In this document: positions 27,412 through 36,222 of the stretch, one piece after another
How the letters are laid out: each line of letters starts with the position of its first letter
Numbering within the stretch: the first letter of the stretch is position 1
Origin: Arthrobacter sp. efr-133-TYG-118
GTDB lineage: Bacteria; Actinomycetota; Actinomycetes; Actinomycetales; Micrococcaceae
DNA length: 64,000 nucleotides
Assembly: GCF_030209755.1 (NCBI RefSeq)
Contig: NZ_JARVRH010000010.1
Coordinates: 347,656-411,655 of the forward strand
Direction: 5' to 3'
Made by a program: the position numbers and the translations under genes
The notes under the pieces: model-generated
Databases searched by the model: none
What the model saw: the letters and a program-made list of their open reading frames with translations, nothing else
Told to the model about the DNA's origin: nothing

Positions 27412-27612
27412 CTAGCGGGGCATTATGACCGGTGCAGCGGTTGCAGCTAGGGAAAGCATGCAGCCCGTGAAACCCAGGCTCATAAGCGCGATCCGCCGGG
27501 AACCCCACGGATTGTCTTTCTGACGGGGGTGGCGCGACTCATAGATGGCAATGGGGAAAGTCATCACCACGCCGATCAACATGAGCAGTAGAACCAGTTG
27601 CGTGGGAAGCAT
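27412..27612 (-). CDS. Small two-helix membrane protein
   Basis: The 66-residue frame has two hydrophobic helices (LVLLLMLIGVVMTFPIAIY and RIALMSLGFTGCMLSLAAT) joined by a charged loop with HPRQKDNPW. This alternation is unlikely by chance, though the ribosome site is weak. Its function is unknown. Confidence 0.45.
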   Translation of the reverse strand: MLPTQLVLLLMLIGVVMTFPIAIYESRHPRQKDNPWGSRRIALMSLGFTGCMLSLAATAAPVIMPR

Positions 27613-27847
27613 CTTGAGGACTCGTTCCGGCTGACCCAGTCCGTAACCCTTGAACTAGGATCAATATCGACTCTATGGTCGCTCCTGGCGCATGTCTACG
27701 CGTCTCGTCGTCTACTTTCCTCAGATGCGCGGAACGACGGCCCGCCCCGTATCGTCCGACGGCATGTAGCGCAAAAACTCCGGGGAGTTCGCCGTCCCTG
27801 CCGACCTAGAACCGCGCAAGTCTTATGGCCCATCCGAAATACCTGAG

Positions 27848-28048
27848 GTGATCGTTTCGCCAGGCAAAGGCGGGAACGACAACTTGGCGACCCTGCCCGA
27901 GCAGGCGCAGGACATCATCGATCAAGTTCTGAGCGGCACTGATCCTGATGGTGAACGGCTCCGGGTGAAATTGAGGGCGAGCATTTCCCGACATCCTGGA
28001 AGGCCGGACCAAGCGCTCCTTGAGCACCTCATGAACCGCAACAACTGA
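27848..28048 (+). CDS. Small hypothetical protein
   Basis: The 66-residue frame starts at GTG after TGAG. Its product is hydrophilic and helical (LPEQAQDIIDQVLSGTDPDG, HPGRPDQALLEHLM). A hairpin terminator follows 30 bases later, which supports a real transcript. No family is recognised. Confidence 0.4.
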   Translation: MIVSPGKGGNDNLATLPEQAQDIIDQVLSGTDPDGERLRVKLRASISRHPGRPDQALLEHLMNRNN

Positions 28049-28077
28049 ACGGCTGGTTTTAGTGGACCCGCGGTAAA

Positions 28078-28110
28078 AAGCCCCCCACCGTGGGGGACGG
28101 TGAGGGGCTT
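28078..28110. terminator. GC-rich hairpin terminator
   Basis: AAGCCCCCCACCGT pairs with ACGGTGAGGGGCTT with one mismatch around a GGGGG loop. A T-run follows on the minus strand (five A at 28075-28079). It can end the gene at 28048 and transcripts coming from the response-regulator side. Confidence 0.75.
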
Positions 28111-28383
28111 AGTGTGTAGTCGTAGGGTGGGTACACGGCCCGCTGGGTTGCCGGCATCCCCACCTACGGGGCCGCATTCCGGCGCGGATCCGGCGCTGGC
28201 CGGATTGACCAAGCCTAATTGCATGATCCCGCGACGGGCAAGCTGTACGGCGGGGATCCCGCTAGGATGCAACAACGACCGCGGGATCGCTGTTCCGATA
28301 TGGCCTCCAGCACGCACTCGGCGTCACTGCCCACTGTTGGCGCCCGCCTCCTGATCCAGGTCCAGTCGGTTGTGCCAGAGAAC
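28111..28383. other. Region below the response regulator with no clear gene
   Basis: Short frames occur on both strands, including a plus-strand segment reading DPATGKLYGGDPARM that looks like protein sequence, but none has a credible start or length. Confidence 0.3.
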
Positions 28384-28827
28384 TTACTCTCCCGTCCAGC
28401 CCTCGGAAGGGAGAGGACTCAGCCGTGGGTCGGGGAAATGACTGCCCGCGGTCTGGGGCCGCGGCCGGCCCATCATCGCTACGATTCTGGCCTGCATCTC
28501 CCGCGGCCAGAAGGGCTTGGTGATGTATTCATCGGCTCCGCCGTCAAGGGCCGTCAGTTGATAAGGTTCGTCAGCCCGGCCGGTGAGCATCACGATATAG
28601 GCGTTGCTGAACTCCCGGATCCTGCGCAGTACCTCGAGCCCGTCAATGTCCGGCAGACCCACGTCCACGGTCACGACGTCGGGGTTGATGTCCCGAACCA
28701 CCTCAACGCCTTCGCGGCCGTCGGATGCTGTATGGACTTCGAAACCCCATTGGAGAAGGATTCCCCCGATCAGGTTGCGCATGTCCTCGTCGTCTTCTAT
28801 TACTACAGCCACGCCTAAGTCGCTCAT
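28384..28827 (-). CDS. Stand-alone response-regulator receiver protein
   Basis: The 147-residue protein starts at ATG after GGGGGG. It is a CheY-like receiver: acidic pocket Asp in EDDED near residues 11-14, phospho-acceptor Asp in VTVDVGLPDIDG near 53, Thr in MLTGRADE near 81, and Lys in ITKPFWP near 104. No DNA-binding domain follows; the tail is about 25 residues. It may be a single-domain regulator or an OmpR-type protein that has lost its output domain. No histidine kinase is nearby. Confidence 0.82.
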   Translation of the reverse strand: MSDLGVAVVIEDDEDMRNLIGGILLQWGFEVHTASDGREGVEVVRDINPDVVTVDVGLPDIDGLEVLRRIREFSNAYIVMLTGRADEPYQLTALDGGADEYITKPFWPREMQARIVAMMGRPRPQTAGSHFPDPRLSPLPSEGWTGE

Positions 28828-29217
28828 GGCCCCCCATGTGTACTTCAAGAATCCGTGGCAGCCCAGCACCGACACGGTATTCAGACCTGTAGTTCCCAAG
28901 CTACAAGGAAAGGGCGGGCTTTGCATGAACTGTTTGAAAGAGGCAGCCCGGGCCGAACGAGAATGCCACGCTCCACGCGGCTTTCCGGCGAAACAAGTAC
29001 CCGAACGCCGCGGCCGAATTCAAATGGGCATATAAACCCCCGGCCAGGGACCATCCCGCGAAGGTATCCGGAAGCGTTCAAGGGGTGGAGACCTGAATAC
29101 GCCGGGGCAATATTAAGCAAATCCTGAGCTTTCCTTAGCGTCATCCTGAGCTTGACTGTGTATGCGCGACACCTTCTGGATACGATCGTCGGGTTGTCCT
29201 ACTGAAAGGCACTTTTC

Positions 29218-29352
29218 GTGGATTTCATCCGCTATGCCACCGGCCTCGTGATCTTCCTGGGGGCCTCATTTGTGTTGATGCTTTCCGTTCACCTGCTCGT
29301 GCTGTGGCATGCGAAGCGGAAGAACGCGGCGTCGCCGGTACGCGAGAAGTAG
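29218..29352 (+). CDS. 44-residue single-pass membrane protein
   Basis: A GTG-started frame with AAAGG 9 bases upstream encodes MDFIRYATG, a hydrophobic helix (LVIFLGASFVLMLSVHLLVL) and a basic tail (WHAKRKN). It lies 8 bases before a second tiny membrane protein gene. The pattern of helix then positive charges is that of a real small membrane protein. Its function is unknown. Confidence 0.55.
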   Translation: MDFIRYATGLVIFLGASFVLMLSVHLLVLWHAKRKNAASPVREK

Positions 29353-29360
29353 CCGCGCCC

Positions 29361-29480
29361 ATGCCCTACCTCGATATCAACCCACATCGACCGCGCCCGA
29401 AGTGGATCGGATACGTTGTACTGGCTGTCCTGACGGTCCTGACGGTCATTGTCGTCATCGCTGCACTCACCGGCCCATAG
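29361..29480 (+). CDS. 39-residue single-pass membrane protein
   Basis: The frame MPYLDINPHRPRPKW leads into one hydrophobic helix (IGYVVLAVLTVLTVIVVIAA) and stops. It follows the 44-residue membrane protein gene by 8 bases and is likely cotranscribed. Both could be small subunits or stress-related membrane peptides; nothing more can be said from sequence. Confidence 0.5.
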   Translation: MPYLDINPHRPRPKWIGYVVLAVLTVLTVIVVIAALTGP

Positions 29481-29728
29481 AATTTTTCAGCACTTTTCAT
29501 CTCCGATGGTTCCGGTCCGGAAGTACGGCCGGATTGCCCCCGCTGTTGCTATTCAGCAGTCCGATGATTGGTTCCTGGAACTGCAGGTCAGGTGAAGGCG
29601 ACTTTTCACAAACGTATGTAAGAATCGTGGAACTTGCCGGGTTCGTCAGTGACCGAGCCGCCCACTAATGCCGGTCAGGCCCTGCGGTCGGCAAGGTTTG
29701 TATCGAAGTAACCGCAGTATTTGGGGGA

Positions 29729-30220
29729 ATGAGTTTGATTCAAATCATGGTCGATGATCCGTCACGTGAAGACGTCCAGGAGCTGTTGGGCGAGCATCTT
29801 GACGACATGTACGCGGCATCGCCCGCGGGAAGCGTGCACGCCCTGGACCATGTGGGATTGGCCGGCCCGGGCATCACGTTCTGGACGGCCAGGAGAGCGG
29901 GGATGCTCCTTGGGTGCGGGGCGCTGAAGGAACTCACGCCGGCAGCCGCGGAACTCAAATCAATGCGCACCACGGCATCTTCACGAAGGCAAGGGGTGGC
30001 AACCCGCCTCCTCGCCGTTCTCATCGAGGAAGCCAGCCAACGCGGCTACCGACGCCTGTATCTGGAAACCGGGGCACAGCGGTTCTTCGCACCGGCGCGG
30101 AGGCTGTACAGCAAATACGGTTTCACACCCTGCGGGCCATTCAACGGTTACCGGCCGGACCCCCACAGCGTCTTCATGACACTTGGCCTTCCGGCCATCC
30201 CCGGATCTGAGCACAGCTGA
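29729..30220 (+). CDS. GNAT-family N-acetyltransferase
   Basis: The 163-residue protein starts after TTGGGGGA. It has the GNAT core: acceptor strand ELKSMRTTASSRRQGVATRL with the acetyl-CoA loop RRQGVA near residue 87, and the C-terminal LYLETG and ARRLYSKYGFTPCGPF strand-helix typical of the PhnO/YafP-like subgroup. It transfers an acetyl group to an amine; the substrate is unknown. It appears monocistronic. Confidence 0.88.
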   Translation: MSLIQIMVDDPSREDVQELLGEHLDDMYAASPAGSVHALDHVGLAGPGITFWTARRAGMLLGCGALKELTPAAAELKSMRTTASSRRQGVATRLLAVLIEEASQRGYRRLYLETGAQRFFAPARRLYSKYGFTPCGPFNGYRPDPHSVFMTLGLPAIPGSEHS

Positions 30221-30273
30221 CAGGACGCCAACGGCACGCGCCGTCCCGTGGGCCGTTCGGTTGCGATCTGCGG

Positions 30274-30621
30274 TCAAGCTGCCATGGCAGCGTCGGCGGA
30301 TGAGCGGACGGAGATGTTGAGCTCTGACTGTTGGGGATCGATCAGGGCTGGAAGGCGGTGGGATTGCGAGCAGCTGCGGAGCGCTTCCATGGCCGCGGGG
30401 TCCACGTTGGCCCCGGTGACGTCGATTTCAAGGGCCAGACCATGCATGAGGGCGTTTGCCCGCCTCACGACAACATAGAGCGCGTGAAGGCTCCGGGTGG
30501 TTAGATGCCCGTGGGCTGTGATGCGGACCTGGGCAACAGGCAGCCGATTCGCCGGTGCGCCGACCGCTGTGCACCTTCCCTTCTCGGTCGCGGCTATTCC
30601 GATCAGGACCGTTGACGACAA
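30274..30621 (-). CDS. Small STAS-like hypothetical protein
   Basis: The 115-residue frame starts at TTG. The middle (ALEIDVTGANVDPAAMEALR) has the strand-then-helix pattern of STAS/anti-sigma-antagonist domains, and the tail is acidic to neutral. No phospho-acceptor Ser can be assigned with confidence. The start and the family are both uncertain. Confidence 0.4.
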   Translation of the reverse strand: MSSTVLIGIAATEKGRCTAVGAPANRLPVAQVRITAHGHLTTRSLHALYVVVRRANALMHGLALEIDVTGANVDPAAMEALRSCSQSHRLPALIDPQQSELNISVRSSADAAMAA

Positions 30622-30736
30622 ACACCCGGCTTCGTCGGCCTGCTAGTTATGTTCCGTGGCCCAGCGTTCAGCCTTCCACGTCGCCACCTGGAGTCCTATG
30701 CTCGGTTAATCGCCGACCACATGCCCCGGGGGAATC

Positions 30737-30919
30737 ATGGAGAATCGGAAGTCGAAGTACAAGTGCCCGAAATGTCGTACGCGGTTGTTTGAGACCTGGT
30801 ATATCCAGACTGTTGGGGGTGTCGAGGTGGAGCATCGGCGAATTGGGCGACCCTTCTGCCCTAACGGACACACCATTACTTACTGGAATCTCGCAGGACA
30901 ACCGGTCAAGGCCGTCTAG
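30737..30919 (+). CDS. Small zinc-ribbon protein
   Basis: The 60-residue protein starts at ATG after GGGGGAATC. CPKC (residues 10-13) and CPNGH (41-45) provide a likely zinc site, with a beta-rich stretch between them (FETWYIQTVGGVEVEHRRIG). It may bind nucleic acid or another protein. It has no operon partner. Confidence 0.6.
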   Translation: MENRKSKYKCPKCRTRLFETWYIQTVGGVEVEHRRIGRPFCPNGHTITYWNLAGQPVKAV

Positions 30920-31140
30920 GCAGAACCTTTGCCAAGAGCCGAGCCCGGCAACCTTTCCGATGCCCCGCATGACGGGCGGCTATTTGGAGGAAACCTACAC
31001 GGAGGTCCACCAACATTCTCCACCATGTTGCAACCCCTGCGCATCGCGGATCCTCGTCATCCTTACCCCTCCGGCGCATGGATCTAAGTCCTCGCACGGT
31101 AGACACGGCTTATGTCGGGGGCATACGGGAGAATACACTC

Positions 31141-31992
31141 ATGGCCCGCCCGTTACGTCTCCCCGCCGATCTGTCTCCGTCGCAAGTCATCTCGCTCCAA
31201 GACGCCCTGCTCGCGAACGCCGACAAGCTCCTGCGAGCTGCGCTGACGATGCTTGAAAATGACAACGTGGCACTTGCCCGATCGCTCGCGATCCTTGGCA
31301 TGGAGGAATCCGGCAAGGCGATCGCTCTGCACGAGCGCCGGGTGCACATGGCCTATGCCCCAGAGGGCGAGCCCTTCGTCGATGAACGTCTGCAGAAGCT
31401 CTGGGGGCTGCACGGACGCAAGCTCGAGATCGTGCACGGCTTCCTGATTCGCGAGGACTACTGGTTCGGCGTCGAGGCCGGGGATCCCGAGGAGAACGCC
31501 AGAGTGCTCGGCACGATCGAGGCATGGAAGCTTGACCACAACGTGCTCAAACAACGGGGCTTCTACGTGGACGTCACGCCGGCTGGCGAGCCTGCCACGC
31601 CAGCGGAGGTCGCTGACGGCGATTCCGTGCGCGATGTCATCGGATACGTACATCAGATCGGCTGGCAGCTCCGGCTCGGAGAGCATATCGAGGGCAGAGC
31701 TCGTCTCGAACGCGAGCGGGAGATTCCTCCTGCAACCGAAGCGGAGATCGAAAGCATGCGGAGCATGATGAAGCGCGTTGAACCTGCAATCGTCGAAAGG
31801 ATCCTGAGTTCGATGCGACAAGGCACCGAGGGCGAGGGGCTGAACAACGCGGCTTATGCGTTCACGTTGCCGGAGAGCCCGTTCGAGAACATCGGGCGAC
31901 CAGGTTACGAAGCACAGGACCGCGAGTTACAGGTGATCGCTGAAGAGACGTCGAGCACTGCCTCGGAAGCCCCGACGGGAACCACTGACTAA
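31141..31992 (+). CDS. AbiV-family abortive-infection protein (HEPN superfamily)
   Basis: The 283-residue protein starts at ATG after GGGAGAATACACTC. The N-terminal ~70 residues match AbiV: ALLANADKLLRAALTMLE, then ALARSLAILGMEESGKAIAL, with the EE-GKA signature. AbiV of Lactococcus blocks phage translation after infection, and the family belongs to the HEPN clan. The C-terminal part is helical and charged. It is transcribed alone in the defence island. The longer in-frame start at 31078 lacks a ribosome site. Confidence 0.82.
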   Translation: MARPLRLPADLSPSQVISLQDALLANADKLLRAALTMLENDNVALARSLAILGMEESGKAIALHERRVHMAYAPEGEPFVDERLQKLWGLHGRKLEIVHGFLIREDYWFGVEAGDPEENARVLGTIEAWKLDHNVLKQRGFYVDVTPAGEPATPAEVADGDSVRDVIGYVHQIGWQLRLGEHIEGRARLEREREIPPATEAEIESMRSMMKRVEPAIVERILSSMRQGTEGEGLNNAAYAFTLPESPFENIGRPGYEAQDRELQVIAEETSSTASEAPTGTTD

Positions 31993-32216
31993 CGGGCCCC
32001 TAGTCCGAGAGCCCCTCGTCGCGCAAGCCAGAGGCTAAAGCGCAAACCCAATTTCCGCCCCATGCTTCGGTAGAACGCCTGGGCACGCCGGTTTGGATCT
32101 GCAACCCACAGACCAGTGCTGACCTCAGGCTTGATTACTGCCGTAAGGAGTTCCGAACCTACGCCTTTCCGCCTGCCTCCTTTTTGCCTGCATGAGACTC
32201 CGTCGTCTAGCCCCAA
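31989..32216 (-). pseudogene. C-terminal fragment of a GNAT acetyltransferase
   Basis: The frame GVGSELLTAVIKPEVSTGLW then VADPNRRAQAFYRSMG is the second half of a GNAT domain, with the acetyl-CoA loop and final strand. The N-terminal half is missing, so it is a remnant. Its stop overlaps the end of the AbiV gene tail to tail. Confidence 0.55.
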
Positions 32217-32371
32217 TCGCAGACGCAGACGTCACCTCTAGCGTCCTGGGCCGTCGTCCTCTGGCCTTCGGTGGATACAGAGCGGACACGTGTCCGCCAA
32301 GTGAACCATCCTGGCCGTCATCCGCGCGTTACCCGCCAACGAGGGGTGGGTTCCCGCAGCATGGTCGACTG

Positions 32372-33292
32372 CTAAACCTCGAGCACGGTCGCATGACGCC
32401 GCCTGAACGGTGCGACAAGCCGCCCAGCTTGGCGAGGCCCCCATAGCGGCTTTGTGGCTAGTCGCGGCTGAAGTTGGCCAATGCGCTCATTATGGGCCGC
32501 AGAACTGACCATGAAGCCAAGAATGGCCAGGCCGGCAATGAACGCGTAGATGACGCCACGCTCAAAAATGCCTGAGAAATCAGTTTTACCCCCGGTGAGC
32601 AGCATCAACAACCCCGATACACCGGCGACGATGGCCAGTCCGAAAAACCAAAGGCTTGCGTCGGTCCGTCTGAACCAGAGCACGCCGGTCGAGACGAGGG
32701 TTACGAAGATGCCAAAGGACAGAATGACGACGGCCGGGTCGTGGATTCCAATAGTGTGGCCTGCATTTGGATAGTCTTCGGGGAAGACGCCGATGGCGAA
32801 AATAGCTAGCCCGGTAACGGCGAGCGACCAACGAATGATGGTTGTCGTTACCTTGGCAAAGCCGGTGGGCTGCATTCGAATCTTGCCGTCAGTTTTGTCC
32901 CGGCCCACAGCCTTGTAGGCGTCATCAAGGTCGCCGGCATGTGCTGCAATCCAGAGCACCGGCGAGGTGATGAGACAGGCCGCTACGACGACGTTCACGC
33001 CGATGAAGATGAGAGCCAGATCCATCGCAGCGAAGGACGGAGAACACACGTAACGTGTAGGGTTGCCGACGTCGTCGCAGTGCACCGCGCCGAGGTCGCT
33101 GACGTAGTTCGACGCGTAGCTGTAGGTGCTATTACCCTTCCACCCAAGCTGAACAACCCACTCAAACACGATGAAACCAAGCATCGCTTTTGCGGCCCAT
33201 GATCCGATCATGTGCCGAGTATCTGACGTCCTTGGTCGCCGCCCCAAACACCAGCCGCCGAGTAGCTCGATCCAGCTTTTCACCCTGTTCAT
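32372..33292 (-). CDS. DUF998-like integral membrane protein
   Basis: The 306-residue protein has about six to seven hydrophobic helices, e.g. MLGFIVFEWVVQLGW, IFIGVNVVVAACLITSPVLW, LAIFAIGVFPED, IVAGVSGLLMLLTGG and VIYAFIAGLAILGFMVSSAA. The VSDLGA and GVFPEDYPNAGHTIG motifs are characteristic of DUF998 proteins, whose function is unknown. The C-terminal cytoplasmic tail is Arg-rich. The true start may be one of the Met residues near position 28. Confidence 0.78.
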   Translation of the reverse strand: MNRVKSWIELLGGWCLGRRPRTSDTRHMIGSWAAKAMLGFIVFEWVVQLGWKGNSTYSYASNYVSDLGAVHCDDVGNPTRYVCSPSFAAMDLALIFIGVNVVVAACLITSPVLWIAAHAGDLDDAYKAVGRDKTDGKIRMQPTGFAKVTTTIIRWSLAVTGLAIFAIGVFPEDYPNAGHTIGIHDPAVVILSFGIFVTLVSTGVLWFRRTDASLWFFGLAIVAGVSGLLMLLTGGKTDFSGIFERGVIYAFIAGLAILGFMVSSAAHNERIGQLQPRLATKPLWGPRQAGRLVAPFRRRHATVLEV

Positions 33293-33482
33293 AGCAAGGA
33301 TTAAGGCGCGCGATTGGACAAAATACTAGAGGCTCCGCTACTCGAATGATGACCTGCGCATCCTTGCACTGAACTGAGTAGGGGAGAGCCTGCCGTGCTA
33401 CGTGTTAACTAGTCCAGTGAATAGCCTCGCGCAAGGCGGTGATAGTCGAGGCATCAGTGAGTGGACGGCCTAGAATCGTCGT

Positions 33483-34040
33483 ATGGCTCTCCTGACGTTC
33501 AGCATCAACGTCACCCTGGATGGTTGCGTCGACCACCAGGAAGGCATCGCCGACGACGAGACGCACGCCTACTTCACCCGCCTCATGGACGAGGGCGGCG
33601 CAATGCTCTGGGGCCGCACCACATACGAGATGATGGAGAGCTACTGGCCGGCGGTCGCCCGCGGCGACCAGGACGCGCCGCCTGCGATGCGCGAGTGGGC
33701 GCTCAAGCTGGAGGCCAAGCCGAAGTACGTTGTGTCGTCGACGCGAAGCGACTTCCCGTGGACCAACAGCCACCACGTCGTGGGCGACCTGCGCACGGCG
33801 GTGCAGGATCTCAAGGAAGCGACTCCCGGCGGGGTTCTCGTCGGCAGCGGCAAACTTGCGACAGAGCTGGACAGACTGGATCTGATCGACGAGTACAAGT
33901 TCCTTGTCCATCCCATGATTGCTGGCCACGGCCCCACCCTTTACCAGGGCGGGCTGCCCCGCACCCGACGCCTCGATCTGATCTCGGCGGAGCCGCTCAG
34001 CAACGGTGCGGTCGCGATGCACTATCGACGGGCTGAGTGA
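33483..34040 (+). CDS. Dihydrofolate-reductase-like (RibD C-terminal domain) protein
   Basis: The 185-residue protein shows the RibD-C/DHFR-like fold: FSINVTLDGCVDH at the start, MLWGRTTYEMMESYWP near residue 41, KYVVSST near 79, GGVLVGSGKLATELDRLDLIDE near 118 (the NADPH-binding loop), and HPMIAGHGPTLY near 141. Proteins of this group are NAD(P)H-dependent reductases of unknown substrate, common in actinobacteria. It is transcribed alone. Confidence 0.88.
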   Translation: MALLTFSINVTLDGCVDHQEGIADDETHAYFTRLMDEGGAMLWGRTTYEMMESYWPAVARGDQDAPPAMREWALKLEAKPKYVVSSTRSDFPWTNSHHVVGDLRTAVQDLKEATPGGVLVGSGKLATELDRLDLIDEYKFLVHPMIAGHGPTLYQGGLPRTRRLDLISAEPLSNGAVAMHYRRAE

Positions 34041-34371
34041 GGGTGGCTGCCCGTCGCTCGTGAGCTTCGGCTGAGACGAGTCTGGTGGGGGCCACTTAGT
34101 CTCGTTCGGATGACCGGTGTACACCTGCTCCAGAAAAACCGTGCGCTTGTGGAGGTAGAACCAGATGCGTGCGGTGACTTTCGACGTCGGTTTGTGCTGC
34201 CAGCGCTCAATGACGCCGTGTTCGCCCTTCAACAAGTACCGTGACAGACCTGAAGGTGGAACAAAAAAGATCTGCCGGACCGCCGGTTCGACTGGTGTTC
34301 AGTCACACAAAATCCTGTCGCCTGCATAAAGCTGTAGATGCTTGGAATACCTGGCGGCATCGGTGGTGAGA
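34041..34371. other. Intergenic region between DHFR-like and LuxR genes
   Basis: On the minus strand 34090-34235 reads GVIERWQHKPTSKVTARIWF then YLHKRTVFLEQVYTGHPNET, which looks like protein but lacks a proper start and end. I treat it as a probable gene fragment of unknown origin. Confidence 0.3.
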
Positions 34372-35652
34372 CTAATCACGAGGCAGCCCTGGCGCTTCCG
34401 GTCTCCCGGGCTCGGCCGCCCGGTGGACATGGTGGAAGAGCCCCTTGCGGGTCTGAGTCCGTGTTTTGCGGCGGGCGTTCGCGAGGTGACTCTCAACGGT
34501 CCTGATGCTGACTCCGAGCCGTGAAGCGATTTCCCGGTTGTCCAGATTCCCGGCCAACAGGGCGACTTCTGCCTCTCGCTTGGTGAGGCGTTGACCCGCG
34601 CTCCCGGGAGTAACGGCCGCCCCGGGCTGGTCTTCCAGGCCGTATCGTTTGCTGAGCTCTTTGATGGCGGCCTCGGTCGCTGGTACTGGTCTGAAGTCAT
34701 CGGCGGGGCTCCTCTCGCGTAAGCCGCGGACTTGGTTCCTGAGGTAGTCGGCGATCAACGGAGGAACGACGGACGCGGCCAGGACCCCGTCCGCACCTGC
34801 AACGACCGCGAGGAGGCCGCGGTGTTCCAATCGGCCGAGCACGTCAGCTCCGATCGTGGTGCGATGGTCCAGACGCCAGAAACCGGTGATCGCTATGGTG
34901 CGCAATGCGGTGCGCTCATCGCGTTCAAGGCCGTAAAGCAGGCCCTCGACGGTGCCGTGAAGATGTACGTTCATCAAGGTGCGGCCGTTGATGTGCCAGG
35001 AGCCGCCCCGGAGGACGAGCCTTTCGCTCACCACAGCGCTTTCGAGGATCCTTGCCACGAGACGGGGGTTGCCGCCGGACCATGAAAAGACCCGTGCGAC
35101 GACATCGTCATCGGCCGGCGCGCCGAGAATTTCCGCGCTGACAGCTTCGACCTGCACATAACCGAGGGGCTGGAGCGGGACGGTGACAGCGGGCCAGCAA
35201 TCCAGACCAAGCAGAGGAGTGGAACCGGACGGGCTATCGCTCATCGTTACGATGAGGGGCCGCTGGGTGCGTTTCTGGGCAACGTCGATAACAGCCAGAG
35301 TTTCGCTGTCCAGGTTTTCGATGTCATCGACAAGGATGAACCGGGGTCCTTGTTTTGCCAGAAGCCCCGACAAAACGTCGGACAGGCCGACGATGCCTGA
35401 GCCTCGGTTCCGATGCCCCAATTCCAAGGAGTGGAGGCCGGCAAACGGGACGCCTTTGAGGGAACGCATTGCAAAGATGCTGTAAACGTTCGCGCCGCGG
35501 TCTTCCAGATGGTCGACAACCTTCCTCGCCACGGTGGTTCTCCCGCTGCCTGGTGCTCCGATGACCCGAACACTTAAACCCCGGCAGGCGAACTCCAGAA
35601 TGCGGGTGATCTCCCGCTCAAACAGCACCGTGATCGCTCCTCCAGATTCCAC
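34372..35652 (-). CDS. LuxR-family transcriptional regulator with AAA ATPase domain
   Basis: The 426-residue protein has an N-terminal AAA/STAND-like ATPase with Walker A GAPGSGRTT near residue 34 and Walker B ILVDDIENLD near 105. A helical middle follows, then a C-terminal LuxR helix-turn-helix at about 345-405 (LTKREAEVALLAGNLDNREI, IRTVESHLANARRK). It is a shortened MalT/LAL-type regulator lacking the TPR region. It probably couples an ATP-dependent signal to transcription; its targets are unknown. Confidence 0.88.
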   Translation of the reverse strand: MESGGAITVLFEREITRILEFACRGLSVRVIGAPGSGRTTVARKVVDHLEDRGANVYSIFAMRSLKGVPFAGLHSLELGHRNRGSGIVGLSDVLSGLLAKQGPRFILVDDIENLDSETLAVIDVAQKRTQRPLIVTMSDSPSGSTPLLGLDCWPAVTVPLQPLGYVQVEAVSAEILGAPADDDVVARVFSWSGGNPRLVARILESAVVSERLVLRGGSWHINGRTLMNVHLHGTVEGLLYGLERDERTALRTIAITGFWRLDHRTTIGADVLGRLEHRGLLAVVAGADGVLAASVVPPLIADYLRNQVRGLRERSPADDFRPVPATEAAIKELSKRYGLEDQPGAAVTPGSAGQRLTKREAEVALLAGNLDNREIASRLGVSIRTVESHLANARRKTRTQTRKGLFHHVHRAAEPGRPEAPGLPRD

Positions 35653-35833
35653 TGATTCCCAAAACCGCAGGGTCCTCCAGAAGATATGTGCGGGGTGGGG
35701 CCGCTGCGTGTCGAAATTTTGAAATTAGGTGGCGAACGGGGTCCAAATGAGTGGTCGGTGTTTGCCGCACAGCCTTTTGTGTTGAACCCTCCACCTAATG
35801 GCTGTCAGCGACCGGCAGCGACGTCCCCCGCCT

Positions 35834-36145
35834 TCACGGCCGGTAGGTAGGGGCGGGCAATGCGCCGTCACCGGATCTGGTCGCCATATCGAACCAACAG
35901 CGCTCTTCCGCGGCTCCAAGGACGTCCTGCGGCCACTGGGTCAGAAAGGACCACGGCATGGTCTCCTCACCGAGGAAGTTCACCCGCACCCAGGGGTCCA
36001 AGCCATTGGGACGGCCCGGATAAACATCTCGGACTGCGGAACGCTCGAGCCGCCAACGGCCGAAGAAGTGTGCGAGCCAACGGAACCTCAGCGGGAGTCT
36101 ATCGTCACCGTGCTTCTGCTGCCGTTCGGTGCCTCCCTTAGGCAT
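35834..36145 (-). CDS. Hypothetical protein
   Basis: The 103-residue frame begins MPKGGTERQQKHGDD. It has an aromatic-rich body (RWLAHFFGRWRLERSAVRDV, PWSFLTQWPQDVLGAAEERC) that looks coding. A weak CTGGA precedes the ATG. No family is recognised, and the opposite strand carries a frame of similar length, so the call is tentative. Confidence 0.45.
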   Translation of the reverse strand: MPKGGTERQQKHGDDRLPLRFRWLAHFFGRWRLERSAVRDVYPGRPNGLDPWVRVNFLGEETMPWSFLTQWPQDVLGAAEERCWFDMATRSGDGALPAPTYRP

Positions 36146-36222
36146 TTCCAGGAATGCTAGGCAATTCTCTGGCTTGTAGTACGCTCAGTTCGGCTTTGAC
36201 GTTGGCGTCGACTGGGTAGCTC

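Noticed and set aside
33405..34235. Minus-strand 276-codon frame over the DHFR-like gene
   Set aside because: Most of it is antisense to the DHFR-like gene; only the first ~50 codons (34090-34235) look protein-like and are noted as a fragment.
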